DNA of 64,000 bases, taken from assembly GCF_000696385.1 (NCBI RefSeq), contig NZ_JJMN01000068.1, positions 88,310 to 152,309 of the forward strand, given 5' to 3'. This DNA is from Vibrio metoecus. GTDB taxonomy: Bacteria > Pseudomonadota > Gammaproteobacteria > Enterobacterales > Vibrionaceae. The translations under genes and the position numbers were made by a program. The notes beneath the pieces are model-generated. The model saw only the letters and a program-made list of their open reading frames with translations, was not told the DNA's origin and ran no database searches. Shown piece after piece: positions 41,606 through 50,711 of this stretch (its first letter is position 1; each line of letters starts with the position of its first letter).

Positions 41606-43246
41606 CTACGGCAAGTAGTCGTAGCCCGGTATAGTTAAGAAATTCGGTAGCTCTTGGCTAGTTGTTAAACGCTCCATCAATTCGGCCGCTTCAGTAAAAC
41701 GCCCTTGTGCAAAACGGGACTCACCCACTTCGCTTTTCACCACCTCAATCTCTTGTTTGAGGTAGTCGCGAAACAGTTGGTTAGTGACCACTTGCCCGTT
41801 ATCTAACGTTTTGCCGTGTTGAATCCATTGCCAGATGGAAGCGCGTGAAATCTCCGCTGTCGCCGCATCCTCCATCAAACCGTAGATCGGCACGCAACCA
41901 TTGCCTGAAATCCATGCTTCGATGTATTGCAACGCAACGCGAATGTTATGGCGCATGCCATGCTCAGTGCGTGGCCCATCGCAAGGCGCTAAAAGATCGG
42001 CCGCAGTTATCGGAGCATCGGCCATCCGGCTCACATTGAGCTGATTTTTGCGCTCACCAAGCACTTCGTTAAACACGGCCATCGCGGTATCAGCCAAACC
42101 GGGGTGTGCAACCCAAGTGCCATCGTGGCCATTGGTCGCTTCAAGCATTTTGTCGCCGCGAATTTTTTGTAGCACTTGCTCGTTCACCGCAGGATCTTTG
42201 GCGGGAATAAACGCCGCCATCCCGCCCATCGCAAATGCGCCCCGCTTATGACAGGTGTAAATCAACAAACGGGAATACGCATTGAGGAAAGGCTTATCCA
42301 TGGTCACCACTTGGCGATCTGGTAACACGCGATCTGGGTGCTTTTTCAAGGTTTTGATGTAGCTGAAAATGTAATCCCAGCGTCCACAGTTCAGACCGAC
42401 AATATGCTCTTTGAGTGAGAACAGAATCTCATCCATCTGAAATACCGCAGGCAACGTTTCAATCAACACCGTTGCTTTGATGGTGCCGGTATCTAAGCCA
42501 AAATAATCTTCCGTGAAATGGAATACCTCGCTCCACCACTGCGCCTCTTGATAGGCTTGCAGCTTAGGTAGATAGAAATAAGGGCCACTGCCTTTTTTCA
42601 ATAGTGCGCGGTGGTTGTTGTAGAAATAGAGCGCAAAATCGAACAAGGAACCGGGAATTACCAAGCCGTTGTAAGTGACGTGTTTTTCTTTGAGATGTAG
42701 ACCGCGCACGCGGCAAATAAGCACTGCTGGGTTGGCATTGAGTTCATAACGCTTGCCATTGTCTGGGTTGGTATAGCTTATGCTACCAAGAATTGCATCA
42801 CGCAGGTTGATCTGCCCATCGAGCACTTTGTCCCATGCTGGCGACATCGAATCTTCAAAGTCAGCCATAAAGACTTTCACATTCGCGTTGAGTGCATTAA
42901 TCACCATTTTGCGATCGGTCGGGCCTGTAATTTCCACGCGGCGGTCTTGTAAATCGTTAGGAATGCCGAGAACTTTCCAACTCCCTTCTCGAATATCTTT
43001 GGTTTCTGATAGAAAATCAGGCAACTGACCTTGGTCAATAAGGGTTTGTTTTTGTTCACGCAAGGCCAGCAACTCATCAACTCGTGAGGCAAAACGCTCA
43101 CAAAGGTGCTGTAAAAAAGTTTGGGACTTACGACAGGGAAAATGGCTTAGATGTTCGGGCGCAAGATCTCCCACCACATCAAGCTTGCCTTGGGTCGTTT
43201 TTGCTGCGGTTGATTGTTGAGTTAATTCGGCAGTATTGGTTGACAT
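41606..43246 (-). CDS. aceB: Malate synthase A
   Basis: This enzyme condenses glyoxylate with acetyl-CoA to malate. The start at 43246 (MSTNTAELTQQSTAAKTTQG, 546 residues) follows AAGGAAGGAATTT; 17 further upstream codons are open. Conserved blocks are FMADFEDSMSPAWDKVLDGQ near 135, GPYFYLPKLQAYQEAQWWSE near 220, and LNCGRWDYIFSYIKTLKKHP near 290. GMRHNIRVALQYIEAWISGN near 435 precedes NGCVPIYGLMEDAATAEISR. It is the first gene of aceBA. Confidence 0.96.
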   Translation of the reverse strand: MSTNTAELTQQSTAAKTTQGKLDVVGDLAPEHLSHFPCRKSQTFLQHLCERFASRVDELLALREQKQTLIDQGQLPDFLSETKDIREGSWKVLGIPNDLQDRRVEITGPTDRKMVINALNANVKVFMADFEDSMSPAWDKVLDGQINLRDAILGSISYTNPDNGKRYELNANPAVLICRVRGLHLKEKHVTYNGLVIPGSLFDFALYFYNNHRALLKKGSGPYFYLPKLQAYQEAQWWSEVFHFTEDYFGLDTGTIKATVLIETLPAVFQMDEILFSLKEHIVGLNCGRWDYIFSYIKTLKKHPDRVLPDRQVVTMDKPFLNAYSRLLIYTCHKRGAFAMGGMAAFIPAKDPAVNEQVLQKIRGDKMLEATNGHDGTWVAHPGLADTAMAVFNEVLGERKNQLNVSRMADAPITAADLLAPCDGPRTEHGMRHNIRVALQYIEAWISGNGCVPIYGLMEDAATAEISRASIWQWIQHGKTLDNGQVVTNQLFRDYLKQEIEVVKSEVGESRFAQGRFTEAAELMERLTTSQELPNFLTIPGYDYLP

Positions 43247-43766
43247 AAATTCCTTCCTTGAAACGCTCACCAAGAACATTTGTAACTTTAAAACCACAAA
43301 TTTGAACCACTAACTTTGCTGATTTACTGTGCATTAAAGTCACCTAAAGCGACTCTCTTTGCAAGATGAAAAACACTAGACATAAGTCTTAACAACGCCA
43401 ATAAACCTTAACTCACAAAGCCTTTTCACGAAAGAGCAAAAGTTAACCGAACGTTAAATTTGAAGTTTTATCCGGTTACTTATCAAGCCTAAGAGAATAG
43501 GTAAAACATGTAACTCATTACGTAATTTAATTACATTAAAAATTGAGCGAGAAAATACACTCAAACAAGCGTTTAAATTTTCAGAGATGACGAAAAAGGC
43601 GGTTCTTATTGGGTTGAGGCAGGTCAAAACGAGCGTAATTTAAACAGCGTTTAAATCAGAATGTGTAAAATTCACATTGTGAATATTTACAATTTTATGA
43701 AAGCCTCACCAATTTTGACTTGTGAAATTTCACAATAAAAAAATTACTAACCAGATAAAATACTTA
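43247..43766. other. Long AT-rich leader upstream of aceB
   Basis: About 520 bases with no gene. It contains repeated GTTTAAA-type words (for example near 43570 and 43640) and long A/T stretches, and must hold the aceBA promoter. I cannot identify a specific operator. Confidence 0.4.
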
Positions 43767-43792
43767 AAAGCACGCTTTTTACAGCGTGCTTT
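43766..43792 (-). terminator. Terminator of the OxyR-type regulator gene
   Basis: AAGCACGCT and AGCGTGCTT form a 9-bp stem; on the minus strand it is followed by TTAAGTATTTT, a moderate T tract. Confidence 0.65.
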
Positions 43793-43829
43793 CACTAGAT
43801 AACTTCAACTTAGAATGTACGACCAATCG

Positions 43830-44738
43830 CTAAAGCAGTTCAGAAACCACTTGAGATAATTGTTCAAAAGTAGTGCGTTCGCGAGGAGCTTGGTCGCCAA
43901 ACCAAACCAATTTCCCGATACGCTTTTTTGTACCGGGGGGATCGACAACGACTAAATTCTGGTTATCCAACAGGCCATGATCAATTGCCATTTGTGGAAT
44001 AAAAGTCGTGCCTAAACCGTTAGCCACCATTTGTACCAAAGTGTGTAAACTGGTAGCGGTAAATGGGTTGATTTTCTCTTTGTCAGTCAATTTACAGGCC
44101 GATACTGCATGCTCCGTTAGACAGTGTTCATTTTCTAATAAAAATACCGACTCATCCGGTAAATCATCATACTTAATCGGAACACGGATGCGATCCGCTT
44201 GATGACGGCTGATCACCATACGAAACGGATCATGCCCAACGATGCGCGTTTCCATATTGCCAATCTCAACTGGCAGCGCCAGTATCAATACATCCAATTC
44301 ACCACTGCGCAGTGCTGAAAGCAGATTGCTGGTAGTATCTTCACGTAGCAATAGATGCAATTTGGGGTAGCGTTGGTTAATTTCTTGCACTAAATCACCA
44401 AGCAAAAAAGGCGCTATCGTGGGAATGCAGCCCAATCGAAGTTGCCCTTCCATGCCATCACCTTGACAAAGTTTGCCCAGTTCAACCAGATCTTGCCCTT
44501 TGGCTAACAGCTCGCGTCCATGCTTGACGACAAGCTCTCCCGCCCGAGTAAAAACTAATGGACTTTTCTTATCTTGCTTTTCATACAACGGGCAACCAAT
44601 CAATTCTTCGAGGTTTTGAACGCCCTTGCTCAACGTTGATTGGCTCACAAAACAGCGCTCTGCAGCCTCACTAAAATGACGCGTTTCATACAGCGTCACT
44701 AAATAGGACAATTGTTTCAGGCTCGGCCATTTACTCAT
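43830..44738 (-). CDS. oxyR2: OxyR-family peroxide sensor, OxyR2-like
   Basis: This 302-residue LysR-type regulator has an HTH at about 5-65 (HFSEAAERCFVSQSTLSKGV). The regulatory domain contains ENEHCLTEHAVSACKL, so two cysteines at 206 and 215 are nine residues apart, exactly the spacing of OxyR's redox pair. Residue 204 is Glu, as I recall for V. vulnificus OxyR2, where it gives hypersensitivity to peroxide; classical OxyR has Gly. It is divergent from a 2-Cys peroxiredoxin, the known OxyR2 target in that species. The V. cholerae equivalence is inferred. Confidence 0.85.
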   Translation of the reverse strand: MSKWPSLKQLSYLVTLYETRHFSEAAERCFVSQSTLSKGVQNLEELIGCPLYEKQDKKSPLVFTRAGELVVKHGRELLAKGQDLVELGKLCQGDGMEGQLRLGCIPTIAPFLLGDLVQEINQRYPKLHLLLREDTTSNLLSALRSGELDVLILALPVEIGNMETRIVGHDPFRMVISRHQADRIRVPIKYDDLPDESVFLLENEHCLTEHAVSACKLTDKEKINPFTATSLHTLVQMVANGLGTTFIPQMAIDHGLLDNQNLVVVDPPGTKKRIGKLVWFGDQAPRERTTFEQLSQVVSELL

Positions 44739-44793
44739 GATTTTATCAGTACCTTAGGTCAAACTTGCTTCACAGCTAACGGATTCCATATTT

Positions 44794-44860
44794 ATCGCTT
44801 TTTTCGATTAACTCAATCTATTTAATTCGCTTTTTTCAATCCTACAATCTGTACTATAGT
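44794..44860 (+). promoter_or_regulatory. Peroxiredoxin promoter with possible OxyR operator
   Basis: TATAGT at 44855-44860 is a good -10; the -35 region (TTTTCA at 44833) is poor, as at activator-dependent promoters. ATCG, seven bases, CGAT at 44794-44808 and a weaker half at 44816-44830 approximate the spacing of OxyR's ATAG-N7-CTAT motifs. The operator is tentative. Confidence 0.4.
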
Positions 44861-44938
44861 TTGTCCCGTTCAAATACGGACTGAGCCGTGGCTCCATGTC
44901 ACGTCTTAGCAATTACCATACTTCTTAGGAGCAAAATA

Positions 44939-45544
44939 ATGGTACTAGTTGGTCGCAAAGCCCCTGATTTTACTGCTGCAGCTGTTCTGGGTAACGGTGA
45001 AATCGTTGAAAACTTCAACTTCGCTGAGTTTACAAAAGGTAAGAAAGCGGTTGTTTTCTTCTACCCACTAGACTTCACTTTCGTTTGCCCATCTGAGCTG
45101 ATTGCATTCGACAACCGTTACGAAGACTTCATCGCGAAAGGCGTAGAAGTGATCGGCGTGTCTATCGACTCTCAGTTCTCTCACAACGCATGGCGTAACA
45201 CTGCTGTTGAAAGCGGCGGTATCGGTCAAGTGAAATACCCACTGGTTGCAGACGTTAAACACGAAATCTGTAAAGCCTACGATGTAGAGCACCCAGAAGC
45301 AGGCGTTGCATTCCGTGGTTCATTCCTGATCGACGAAGAAGGCATGGTTCGTCACCAAGTGGTTAACGACCTACCACTAGGCCGTAACATCGATGAAATG
45401 CTACGTATGGTTGACGCACTAAACTTCCACCAAACTCACGGTGAAGTGTGCCCAGCACAATGGGAAGCAGGTAAAGCAGGTATGGAAGCATCACCAAAAG
45501 GTGTTGCAGCATTCCTAGCACAACACTCTTCTGACCTAAAATAA
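44939..45544 (+). CDS. Typical 2-Cys peroxiredoxin (AhpC/Prx family)
   Basis: The ATG at 44939 follows TAGGAGCAAAATA and gives 201 residues (MVLVGRKAPDFTAAAVLGNG). The peroxidatic Cys is in FYPLDFTFVCPSELIAF near residue 50 and the resolving Cys in HGEVCPAQWEAG near 170. It reduces hydrogen and organic peroxides in the cytosol. Strong codon bias towards C-ending codons suggests high expression. It faces the OxyR-type gene across about 200 bases, consistent with a sensor/effector pair (Prx2 in V. vulnificus terms). Confidence 0.94.
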   Translation: MVLVGRKAPDFTAAAVLGNGEIVENFNFAEFTKGKKAVVFFYPLDFTFVCPSELIAFDNRYEDFIAKGVEVIGVSIDSQFSHNAWRNTAVESGGIGQVKYPLVADVKHEICKAYDVEHPEAGVAFRGSFLIDEEGMVRHQVVNDLPLGRNIDEMLRMVDALNFHQTHGEVCPAQWEAGKAGMEASPKGVAAFLAQHSSDLK

Positions 45545-45629
45545 GATTCTTAACCCCGCGCTCAACACGGGTGGTTGGAAAAAATAAAGCGAAAACGCTA
45601 CGCCAATCAGTTAAGAAGTAAAGTCTTCA

Positions 45630-45659
45630 AAAGCCCAAAGCTATGCTTTGGGCTTTTTT
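45630..45659 (+). terminator. Rho-independent terminator of the peroxiredoxin gene
   Basis: AAGCCCAAAGC TAT GCTTTGGGCTT gives an 11-bp stem followed by TTTTTC. Confidence 0.95.
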
Positions 45660-45843
45660 CTATCTAATAATGTCGCCTATTTCTCTCCCCCCTGTTGATT
45701 GGACTGCACCATTTAGATCAAGGGATCATCATCATTAAATGGGTAATTCATACGCTAAACTTTACCCCTATTCTGACTCATTCAACGCTCTGACTGCTGC
45801 TATCATGGAGACCAATTTGCTTTATCTAGCCGGAGATAACTCT

Positions 45844-46602
45844 ATGAATTATCAAGTTGAAGTCTGCATCGACAATATTGAATCCTTGCACAACGCCATC
45901 GAGGGAGGCGCAACCCGCATTGAACTTTGCTCTGCACTTGCGCTAGGTGGGCTAACCCCAAGTGCAGGGTTGATGCACAGCGCAGGCAGAGTGTCATCAA
46001 TTCCGGTTTACGCCATGATCCGCCCAAGAGAAGGGGATTTTTTCTATCACGATGACGATCTCATCATCATGGCGCAGGATATTCATACCGCCCATCAAGC
46101 CCATTTACAGGGAGTGGTACTGGGTTTACTCAATGTCAATGGCACGATTGATGTTCAACGCAGCAAACCTTTAGTGGATTTAGCCCACTCGCTCGGTCTA
46201 GGCGTTACTTTCCACCGCGCTTTTGATCTCTGTGCAGATCCAAAGCAAGCGTTAGAAGACATTATTGCTTTAGGTTGCGAGCGCATTTTAACGTCTGGTT
46301 TGGCTCGCACTGCCTCTTTAGGCATTGATCGCTTAACTCAGTTGGTTCAACAAAGTGCGGGGCGCATTTCAATTATGGCTGGCGCAGGTGTTAACGCGCA
46401 AAATGTGGCGGAAATTGCCGTGGCAAGCGGAGTGAAAGAGCTACATCTGTCTGCAAAAACGACTCGCCCAAGTCTGATGCAGTTCATTCGCTCCGAAAGC
46501 AAAATGGGCGCCAGCGACTGTGATGACTTCATTATTCCGGTAACGAACACGGAAGCCCTACAACAAACCGTACAAGCTCTCAACTCCATCAAGGCAAACT
46601 GA
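45844..46602 (+). CDS. cutC: CutC family protein
   Basis: The ATG at 45844 (MNYQVEVCIDNIESLHNAIE, 252 residues) follows GGAGATAACTCT; a longer open frame exists upstream. The TIM barrel has ALGGLTPSAGLMHSA, VYAMIRPREGDFFY, LGVTFHRAFDLC and ISIMAGAGVNAQNV, all CutC hallmarks. The family was linked to copper homeostasis, but its enzymatic role remains uncertain. It precedes the PPK2 gene by 48 bases and may be cotranscribed. Confidence 0.93.
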   Translation: MNYQVEVCIDNIESLHNAIEGGATRIELCSALALGGLTPSAGLMHSAGRVSSIPVYAMIRPREGDFFYHDDDLIIMAQDIHTAHQAHLQGVVLGLLNVNGTIDVQRSKPLVDLAHSLGLGVTFHRAFDLCADPKQALEDIIALGCERILTSGLARTASLGIDRLTQLVQQSAGRISIMAGAGVNAQNVAEIAVASGVKELHLSAKTTRPSLMQFIRSESKMGASDCDDFIIPVTNTEALQQTVQALNSIKAN

Positions 46603-46650
46603 ACTTACGAAAGCACGCTGCTATGCTTAACTCATCAAAGGAGAGATGAC

Positions 46651-47427
46651 ATGACAAAATTGGATAAGAAAGTCTATGAGCGTGAGCTAGAGCAGCTGCA
46701 AGTTGAACTGGTGAAGTTACAAGAGTGGGTCAAGCAAGAGAAACTCAAAGTGGTCGTCATCTTTGAAGGTCGCGATGCTGCGGGTAAAGGCGGAGTGATT
46801 AAAACCATCACCGAAAAACTCAATCACCGTGTTTGCCGAGTCGCTGCCCTACCCGCGCCAACCGAAAAAGAGAAAACCCAATGGTACTTCCAGCGCTATG
46901 TGGCTCATTTGCCGGCTGGTGGCGAAATCGTGCTGTTTGACCGCAGTTGGTACAACCGTGCAGGGGTTGAAAAGGTAATGGGCTTTTGTAGCGAGGAAGA
47001 ACATCAAGAGTTTTTACGCTCCTGCCCTGAATTTGAGCGCATGTTACAACGCTCAGGAATTATTTTGCTCAAATACTGGTTTTCGGTGTCCGACGAAGAA
47101 CAAGAAAGACGTTTTATAGAACGCATCGAAACCCCACTCAAACGCTGGAAATTCAGCCCGATGGATCTTGAATCCCGAAAGCGTTGGGCGGCCTATTCCC
47201 GCGCCAAAGATGAGATGTTTGCGTATACCGACACCAAACATTGCCCGTGGTGGGTAGTGCCTTCTGATGATAAAAAACGGGCTCGCCTCAACTGTATCAG
47301 CCACTTATTAAGCAGTATTGAGTATCACGAGATTGAATATCCGCCCATTGAGCTGCCTGAGATCAATCAGCAGGGTTACGTTCGACCACCGATTGAAGAC
47401 CAAACCTTTGTACCGCAGCGCTACTAA
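46651..47427 (+). CDS. Polyphosphate kinase 2 (PPK2 family)
   Basis: This 258-residue protein has Walker A VIFEGRDAAGKGGVIKTITE near 35 and Walker B VLFDRSWYNRAGVEKVMG near 105. The lid module is DEEQERRFIERIETPLKRWK, and WKFSPMDLESRKRWAAYSRA follows; this is a one-domain class I PPK2. Such enzymes use polyphosphate to phosphorylate GDP or ADP. GGAGAGATGAC precedes the ATG. The setting between cutC and phoU, next to PPK1 and PPX, fits polyphosphate metabolism. Nucleotide preference cannot be read from sequence. Confidence 0.92.
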   Translation: MTKLDKKVYERELEQLQVELVKLQEWVKQEKLKVVVIFEGRDAAGKGGVIKTITEKLNHRVCRVAALPAPTEKEKTQWYFQRYVAHLPAGGEIVLFDRSWYNRAGVEKVMGFCSEEEHQEFLRSCPEFERMLQRSGIILLKYWFSVSDEEQERRFIERIETPLKRWKFSPMDLESRKRWAAYSRAKDEMFAYTDTKHCPWWVVPSDDKKRARLNCISHLLSSIEYHEIEYPPIELPEINQQGYVRPPIEDQTFVPQRY

Positions 47428-47485
47428 TAACCGATACCCAACGAACTTGCCGCTAAGCGGCAAGTGCGAAAGGATAGCACCTTGC

Positions 47486-48196
47486 TTACAAACTTGGTTT
47501 CTTTAGCACATCATCAATACCTTGATCGCCCAGATGGCGTACGTCTTTACCTTTGACGAAATAGATGATGTATTCACAGATGTTTTGACAGCGGTCACCC
47601 ACCCGCTCAATGGCACGCGCCGACCAGATAACCTGCAGAATATGTGGAATATTTTTCGGATCTTCCATCATATACGTCATCAGTTGGCGCACCACCGCTT
47701 CGTACTCTTTATCCAGTCGATCGTCTTGCTTATAAATGTCGGCTGCGGCTTCCACATCCATCCGCGCAAACGCATCGAGCACTTGATGCAGCATGGCAAT
47801 CGCTTGGCGGCAAAGTGGCTCAAGAGACACTTGGAACTGGTGTTGTTTCGCCGGTGGACGCTCGATCGCAATATAAGCCATTTTCGTCGCCGAATCGCCA
47901 ATGCGTTCAAGATCGGTAATGGTTTTGATGATGGCCATAATCAAACGTAAGTCTTTGGCTGTCGGCTGACGTTTGGCAATAATTCGCGTACACGCCTCAT
48001 CAATCGAGACTTCCATCGCGTTAACTTTGTGATCATCGGCAATCACACGTCGCGCCAGTTTTTCATCGTCCTCATGCAAGGCTTGCATGGCTAAGGTCAA
48101 CTGCTGCTCCACTAAGCCGCCCATCGTCAATACTTGGCTACGAATGGACTCCAACTCCACATTAAACTGACCTGAAATATGTCGACCAAACTGCAT
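47486..48196 (-). CDS. phoU: PhoU, phosphate signalling regulator
   Basis: This 236-residue two-lobed helical protein opens [20 protein letters not shown]. The metal-binding helix motifs are [15 protein letters not shown] near 100 and [20 protein letters not shown] near 205. PhoU links the Pst transporter to PhoR and suppresses PhoB activity when phosphate is ample. It is the last gene of pstC-pstA-pstB-phoU. Confidence 0.96.
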   Translation of the reverse strand: MQFGRHISGQFNVELESIRSQVLTMGGLVEQQLTLAMQALHEDDEKLARRVIADDHKVNAMEVSIDEACTRIIAKRQPTAKDLRLIMAIIKTITDLERIGDSATKMAYIAIERPPAKQHQFQVSLEPLCRQAIAMLHQVLDAFARMDVEAAADIYKQDDRLDKEYEAVVRQLMTYMMEDPKNIPHILQVIWSARAIERVGDRCQNICEYIIYFVKGKDVRHLGDQGIDDVLKKPSL

Positions 48197-48228
48197 GGCA
48201 TATCCTCATTGAAACTGGCTGAAAACGC

Positions 48229-49050
48229 TTAACCGTATCGCCCTGTAATGTAGTCTTCGGTTTGCTTTTTCAATGGTGAAGTAAAAATAGAGTCAGTATC
48301 TGAGTATTCAATCAACTTTCCCATATGGATAAATGCCGTGTGATCGCTCACGCGTGCCGCTTGCTGCATGTTATGGGTAACGATGACGACCGTATATTTG
48401 GTTTTGAGATCGTGGATCAGCTCTTCAATGGTCAAGGTTGAGATAGGATCCAGTGCCGATGTTGGCTCATCGAGTAAAAGCACTTCCGGCTCAATCGCAA
48501 TCGCGCGAGCAATCACTAAACGCTGCTGTTGCCCCCCCGACAAACCAAAGGCATTCTCGTGCAGACGATGTTTCACTTCGTCCCACAATGCGGCTGCACG
48601 CAAAGAACGTTCTGCGGCGTCATCTAAAGTGCGGCTATTTTTAATCCCTTGCAAACGTAGCCCATACACCACATTTTCATAAATCGATTTAGGAAATGGA
48701 TTGGGGCGCTGAAACACCATCCCGACTCGGCGGCGCAACGTTGGCACATCGACATCAGGATGATAGATGTTTTTGCCATGCAGCTTCACTTCCCCTTCTA
48801 CTCGCGTCCCTTCGACGAGATCGTTCATACGGTTAATGCAGCGCAAAAGCGTCGATTTACCACAGCCGGAGGGGCCGATAAAAGCCGTGACTTGGCCTTT
48901 AGGTATACGCATCGAAATATCACTCAATGCACGACTTTGTTGATAATACAGGCTTAAATGTTCAATCGAAATCGCCGTCTGCTGCTCGGTGAGATTGTTC
49001 ACATCCAAAGGCGGTACGTAGTAGCCCAACGTAGGGTTGGCTGAGTACAT
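48229..49050 (-). CDS. pstB: Phosphate ABC transporter ATPase PstB
   Basis: This 273-residue ATPase has Walker [21 protein letters not shown] near 55 and the PstB-typical [19 protein letters not shown]. The signature [16 protein letters not shown] is near 168, Walker [16 protein letters not shown] near 190, and the H-loop [12 protein letters not shown] near 222. It powers phosphate import with PstA and PstC. It starts 2 bases after pstA. Confidence 0.97.
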   Translation of the reverse strand: MYSANPTLGYYVPPLDVNNLTEQQTAISIEHLSLYYQQSRALSDISMRIPKGQVTAFIGPSGCGKSTLLRCINRMNDLVEGTRVEGEVKLHGKNIYHPDVDVPTLRRRVGMVFQRPNPFPKSIYENVVYGLRLQGIKNSRTLDDAAERSLRAAALWDEVKHRLHENAFGLSGGQQQRLVIARAIAIEPEVLLLDEPTSALDPISTLTIEELIHDLKTKYTVVIVTHNMQQAARVSDHTAFIHMGKLIEYSDTDSIFTSPLKKQTEDYITGRYG

Positions 49051-49052
49051 AA

Positions 49053-50699
49053 TTAATCTTGCCCCAAAGTTCGGTATTTTTCCCGTAAATTATTACGAAT
49101 GCTGATTGCGGTTAGGTTGAGCGCCACAATCACCGTTACCAACAAAAATGAGGTGGCGTACACCAATGGGCGAGCGGCTTCAATATTATTGGTTTGAAAA
49201 CCGATATCGTAAATATGAAAACCCAAGTGCATAAACTTACGCTCTAAGTGGACGAATGGAAACTCGGCATCCACAGGTAAGCTAGAGGCGAGTTTTACCG
49301 CCCCCACCAACATCAGAGGAGCCACTTCTCCCGCTGCACGTGCAATCGCCAAAATCAATCCAGTGATGATCGCCGGGCTTGCCATCGGTAACACAATGCG
49401 CCAAAGGGTTTCAAATTGGGTGGCCCCTAATGCTAAAGAGCCATGGCGTACCGAAATCGGAATGCGCGATAGACCTTCTTCTGTCGCCACAATCACCACA
49501 GGCAGCGTCAACACGGCTAAAGTCAGAGCAGACCACAGCAACCCAGGTGTCCCGAAGGTCGGCGTGGGTAACCGCTCAGCATAAAATAGGTTATCAACCG
49601 AAGCGCCTATGGTGTAAACAAAAAAGCCAAGGCCAAACACCCCATAAACGATGGAGGGAACGCCAGCCAAGTTGATCACGGCCACCCGAATCATACGAGT
49701 AAACGCGCCTTCTTTAGCGTATTCATGCAGATAGATTGCAGCGATGACCCCTAGCGGCATCACAATGATCGACATGATGATCACCAAAAAAACCGTAGCC
49801 AAAAATGGACAGGAAACACGCCCCCTTCCCGAGTTAGACTCACGTGGCGAGTCAGATAAAAAGCGCCACGCTTGCTTACCCCACTCCGCCAGTTTTTCAG
49901 CAAAATTCATGTCATTGGGATACCAAAAATCCAAGATTTCACTCAGCGGAACCGATATGGTCTCCCCGCGCATGTCCACTACATGCAAAAATTGCTGATC
50001 TAATGGCGCACGAAGTGCATCCAGCTGCACTTGCACTTCCGTCAGTTCAGCTTCTAAACGACTTTTACGTAACACATAGTTTTGCAAAAATTCATCGGTC
50101 AACCGGTTGTTCAACTGCTTGCGGCGCTTTTCCAGACGCAGTTTTTCTAAACTGCCGCTGATCACTCGCACTTGTTGCTCGACCATTCTATCTGCCTGCT
50201 GGCGGATCGCCTCCGCTTCGAGCAGAGCTTGACGTAAATGATCGCTAAGCTGCTGTTCTTTAGGTCCCGTTAAAGAATCAAAGCTGACTGGCCGACCAAA
50301 CAGTTGCCCACCACGGCTTCGTTCAATCACCGCCCATCCTTGTGGAGCGCCTTTGAACTCGGTTTGAAACTCAAGCAGAGCAATAAAATCCGAGCCATAC
50401 AGCTCGCGATTCGCCACTTTAATATTGAGTCGAGTTGCCAATCCGGCCGCTTCAATCTCCGCCGGTAATGGCAGATTCATCTCTTTTAAATGGCTCACAG
50501 GCACACTTTCCTGAGCATAAAGCTGCCCGACAACGGTTTTCCCCTCTAGGGTTTGCCATTGCAATAAAGGGGCAGGCCAAAAATAGGTTAAGCCACGCCA
50601 ACCAATCACCAACAATAATCCAAGCACTGCAATTAAGCTGACACTGACCGCGCCCCCGGTTAGCCAGATCCAAGGAGCACCGGATTTAAACCAATTCAC
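49053..50699 (-). CDS. pstA: Phosphate ABC transporter permease PstA, enlarged
   Basis: At 548 residues this is about twice classical PstA. The first helix is followed by about 240 extra residues, including a charged coiled coil ([20 protein letters not shown] to [13 protein letters not shown]), probably periplasmic. The permease core (about 305-548) has [38 protein letters not shown] and the EAA loop [20 protein letters not shown]. Residues near 295 read [14 protein letters not shown]. Removing three bases at about 49795-49830 gives SGGGVFPAIFGTV, so an insertion cluster is likely. Confidence 0.93.
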   Translation of the reverse strand: MNWFKSGAPWIWLTGGAVSVSLIAVLGLLLVIGWRGLTYFWPAPLLQWQTLEGKTVVGQLYAQESVPVSHLKEMNLPLPAEIEAAGLATRLNIKVANRELYGSDFIALLEFQTEFKGAPQGWAVIERSRGGQLFGRPVSFDSLTGPKEQQLSDHLRQALLEAEAIRQQADRMVEQQVRVISGSLEKLRLEKRRKQLNNRLTDEFLQNYVLRKSRLEAELTEVQVQLDALRAPLDQQFLHVVDMRGETISVPLSEILDFWYPNDMNFAEKLAEWGKQAWRFLSDSPRESNSGRGRVSCPFLATVFLVIIMSIIVMPLGVIAAIYLHEYAKEGAFTRMIRVAVINLAGVPSIVYGVFGLGFFVYTIGASVDNLFYAERLPTPTFGTPGLLWSALTLAVLTLPVVIVATEEGLSRIPISVRHGSLALGATQFETLWRIVLPMASPAIITGLILAIARAAGEVAPLMLVGAVKLASSLPVDAEFPFVHLERKFMHLGFHIYDIGFQTNNIEAARPLVYATSFLLVTVIVALNLTAISIRNNLREKYRTLGQD

Positions 50700-50711
50700 T
50701 ATTTTGCTCCA

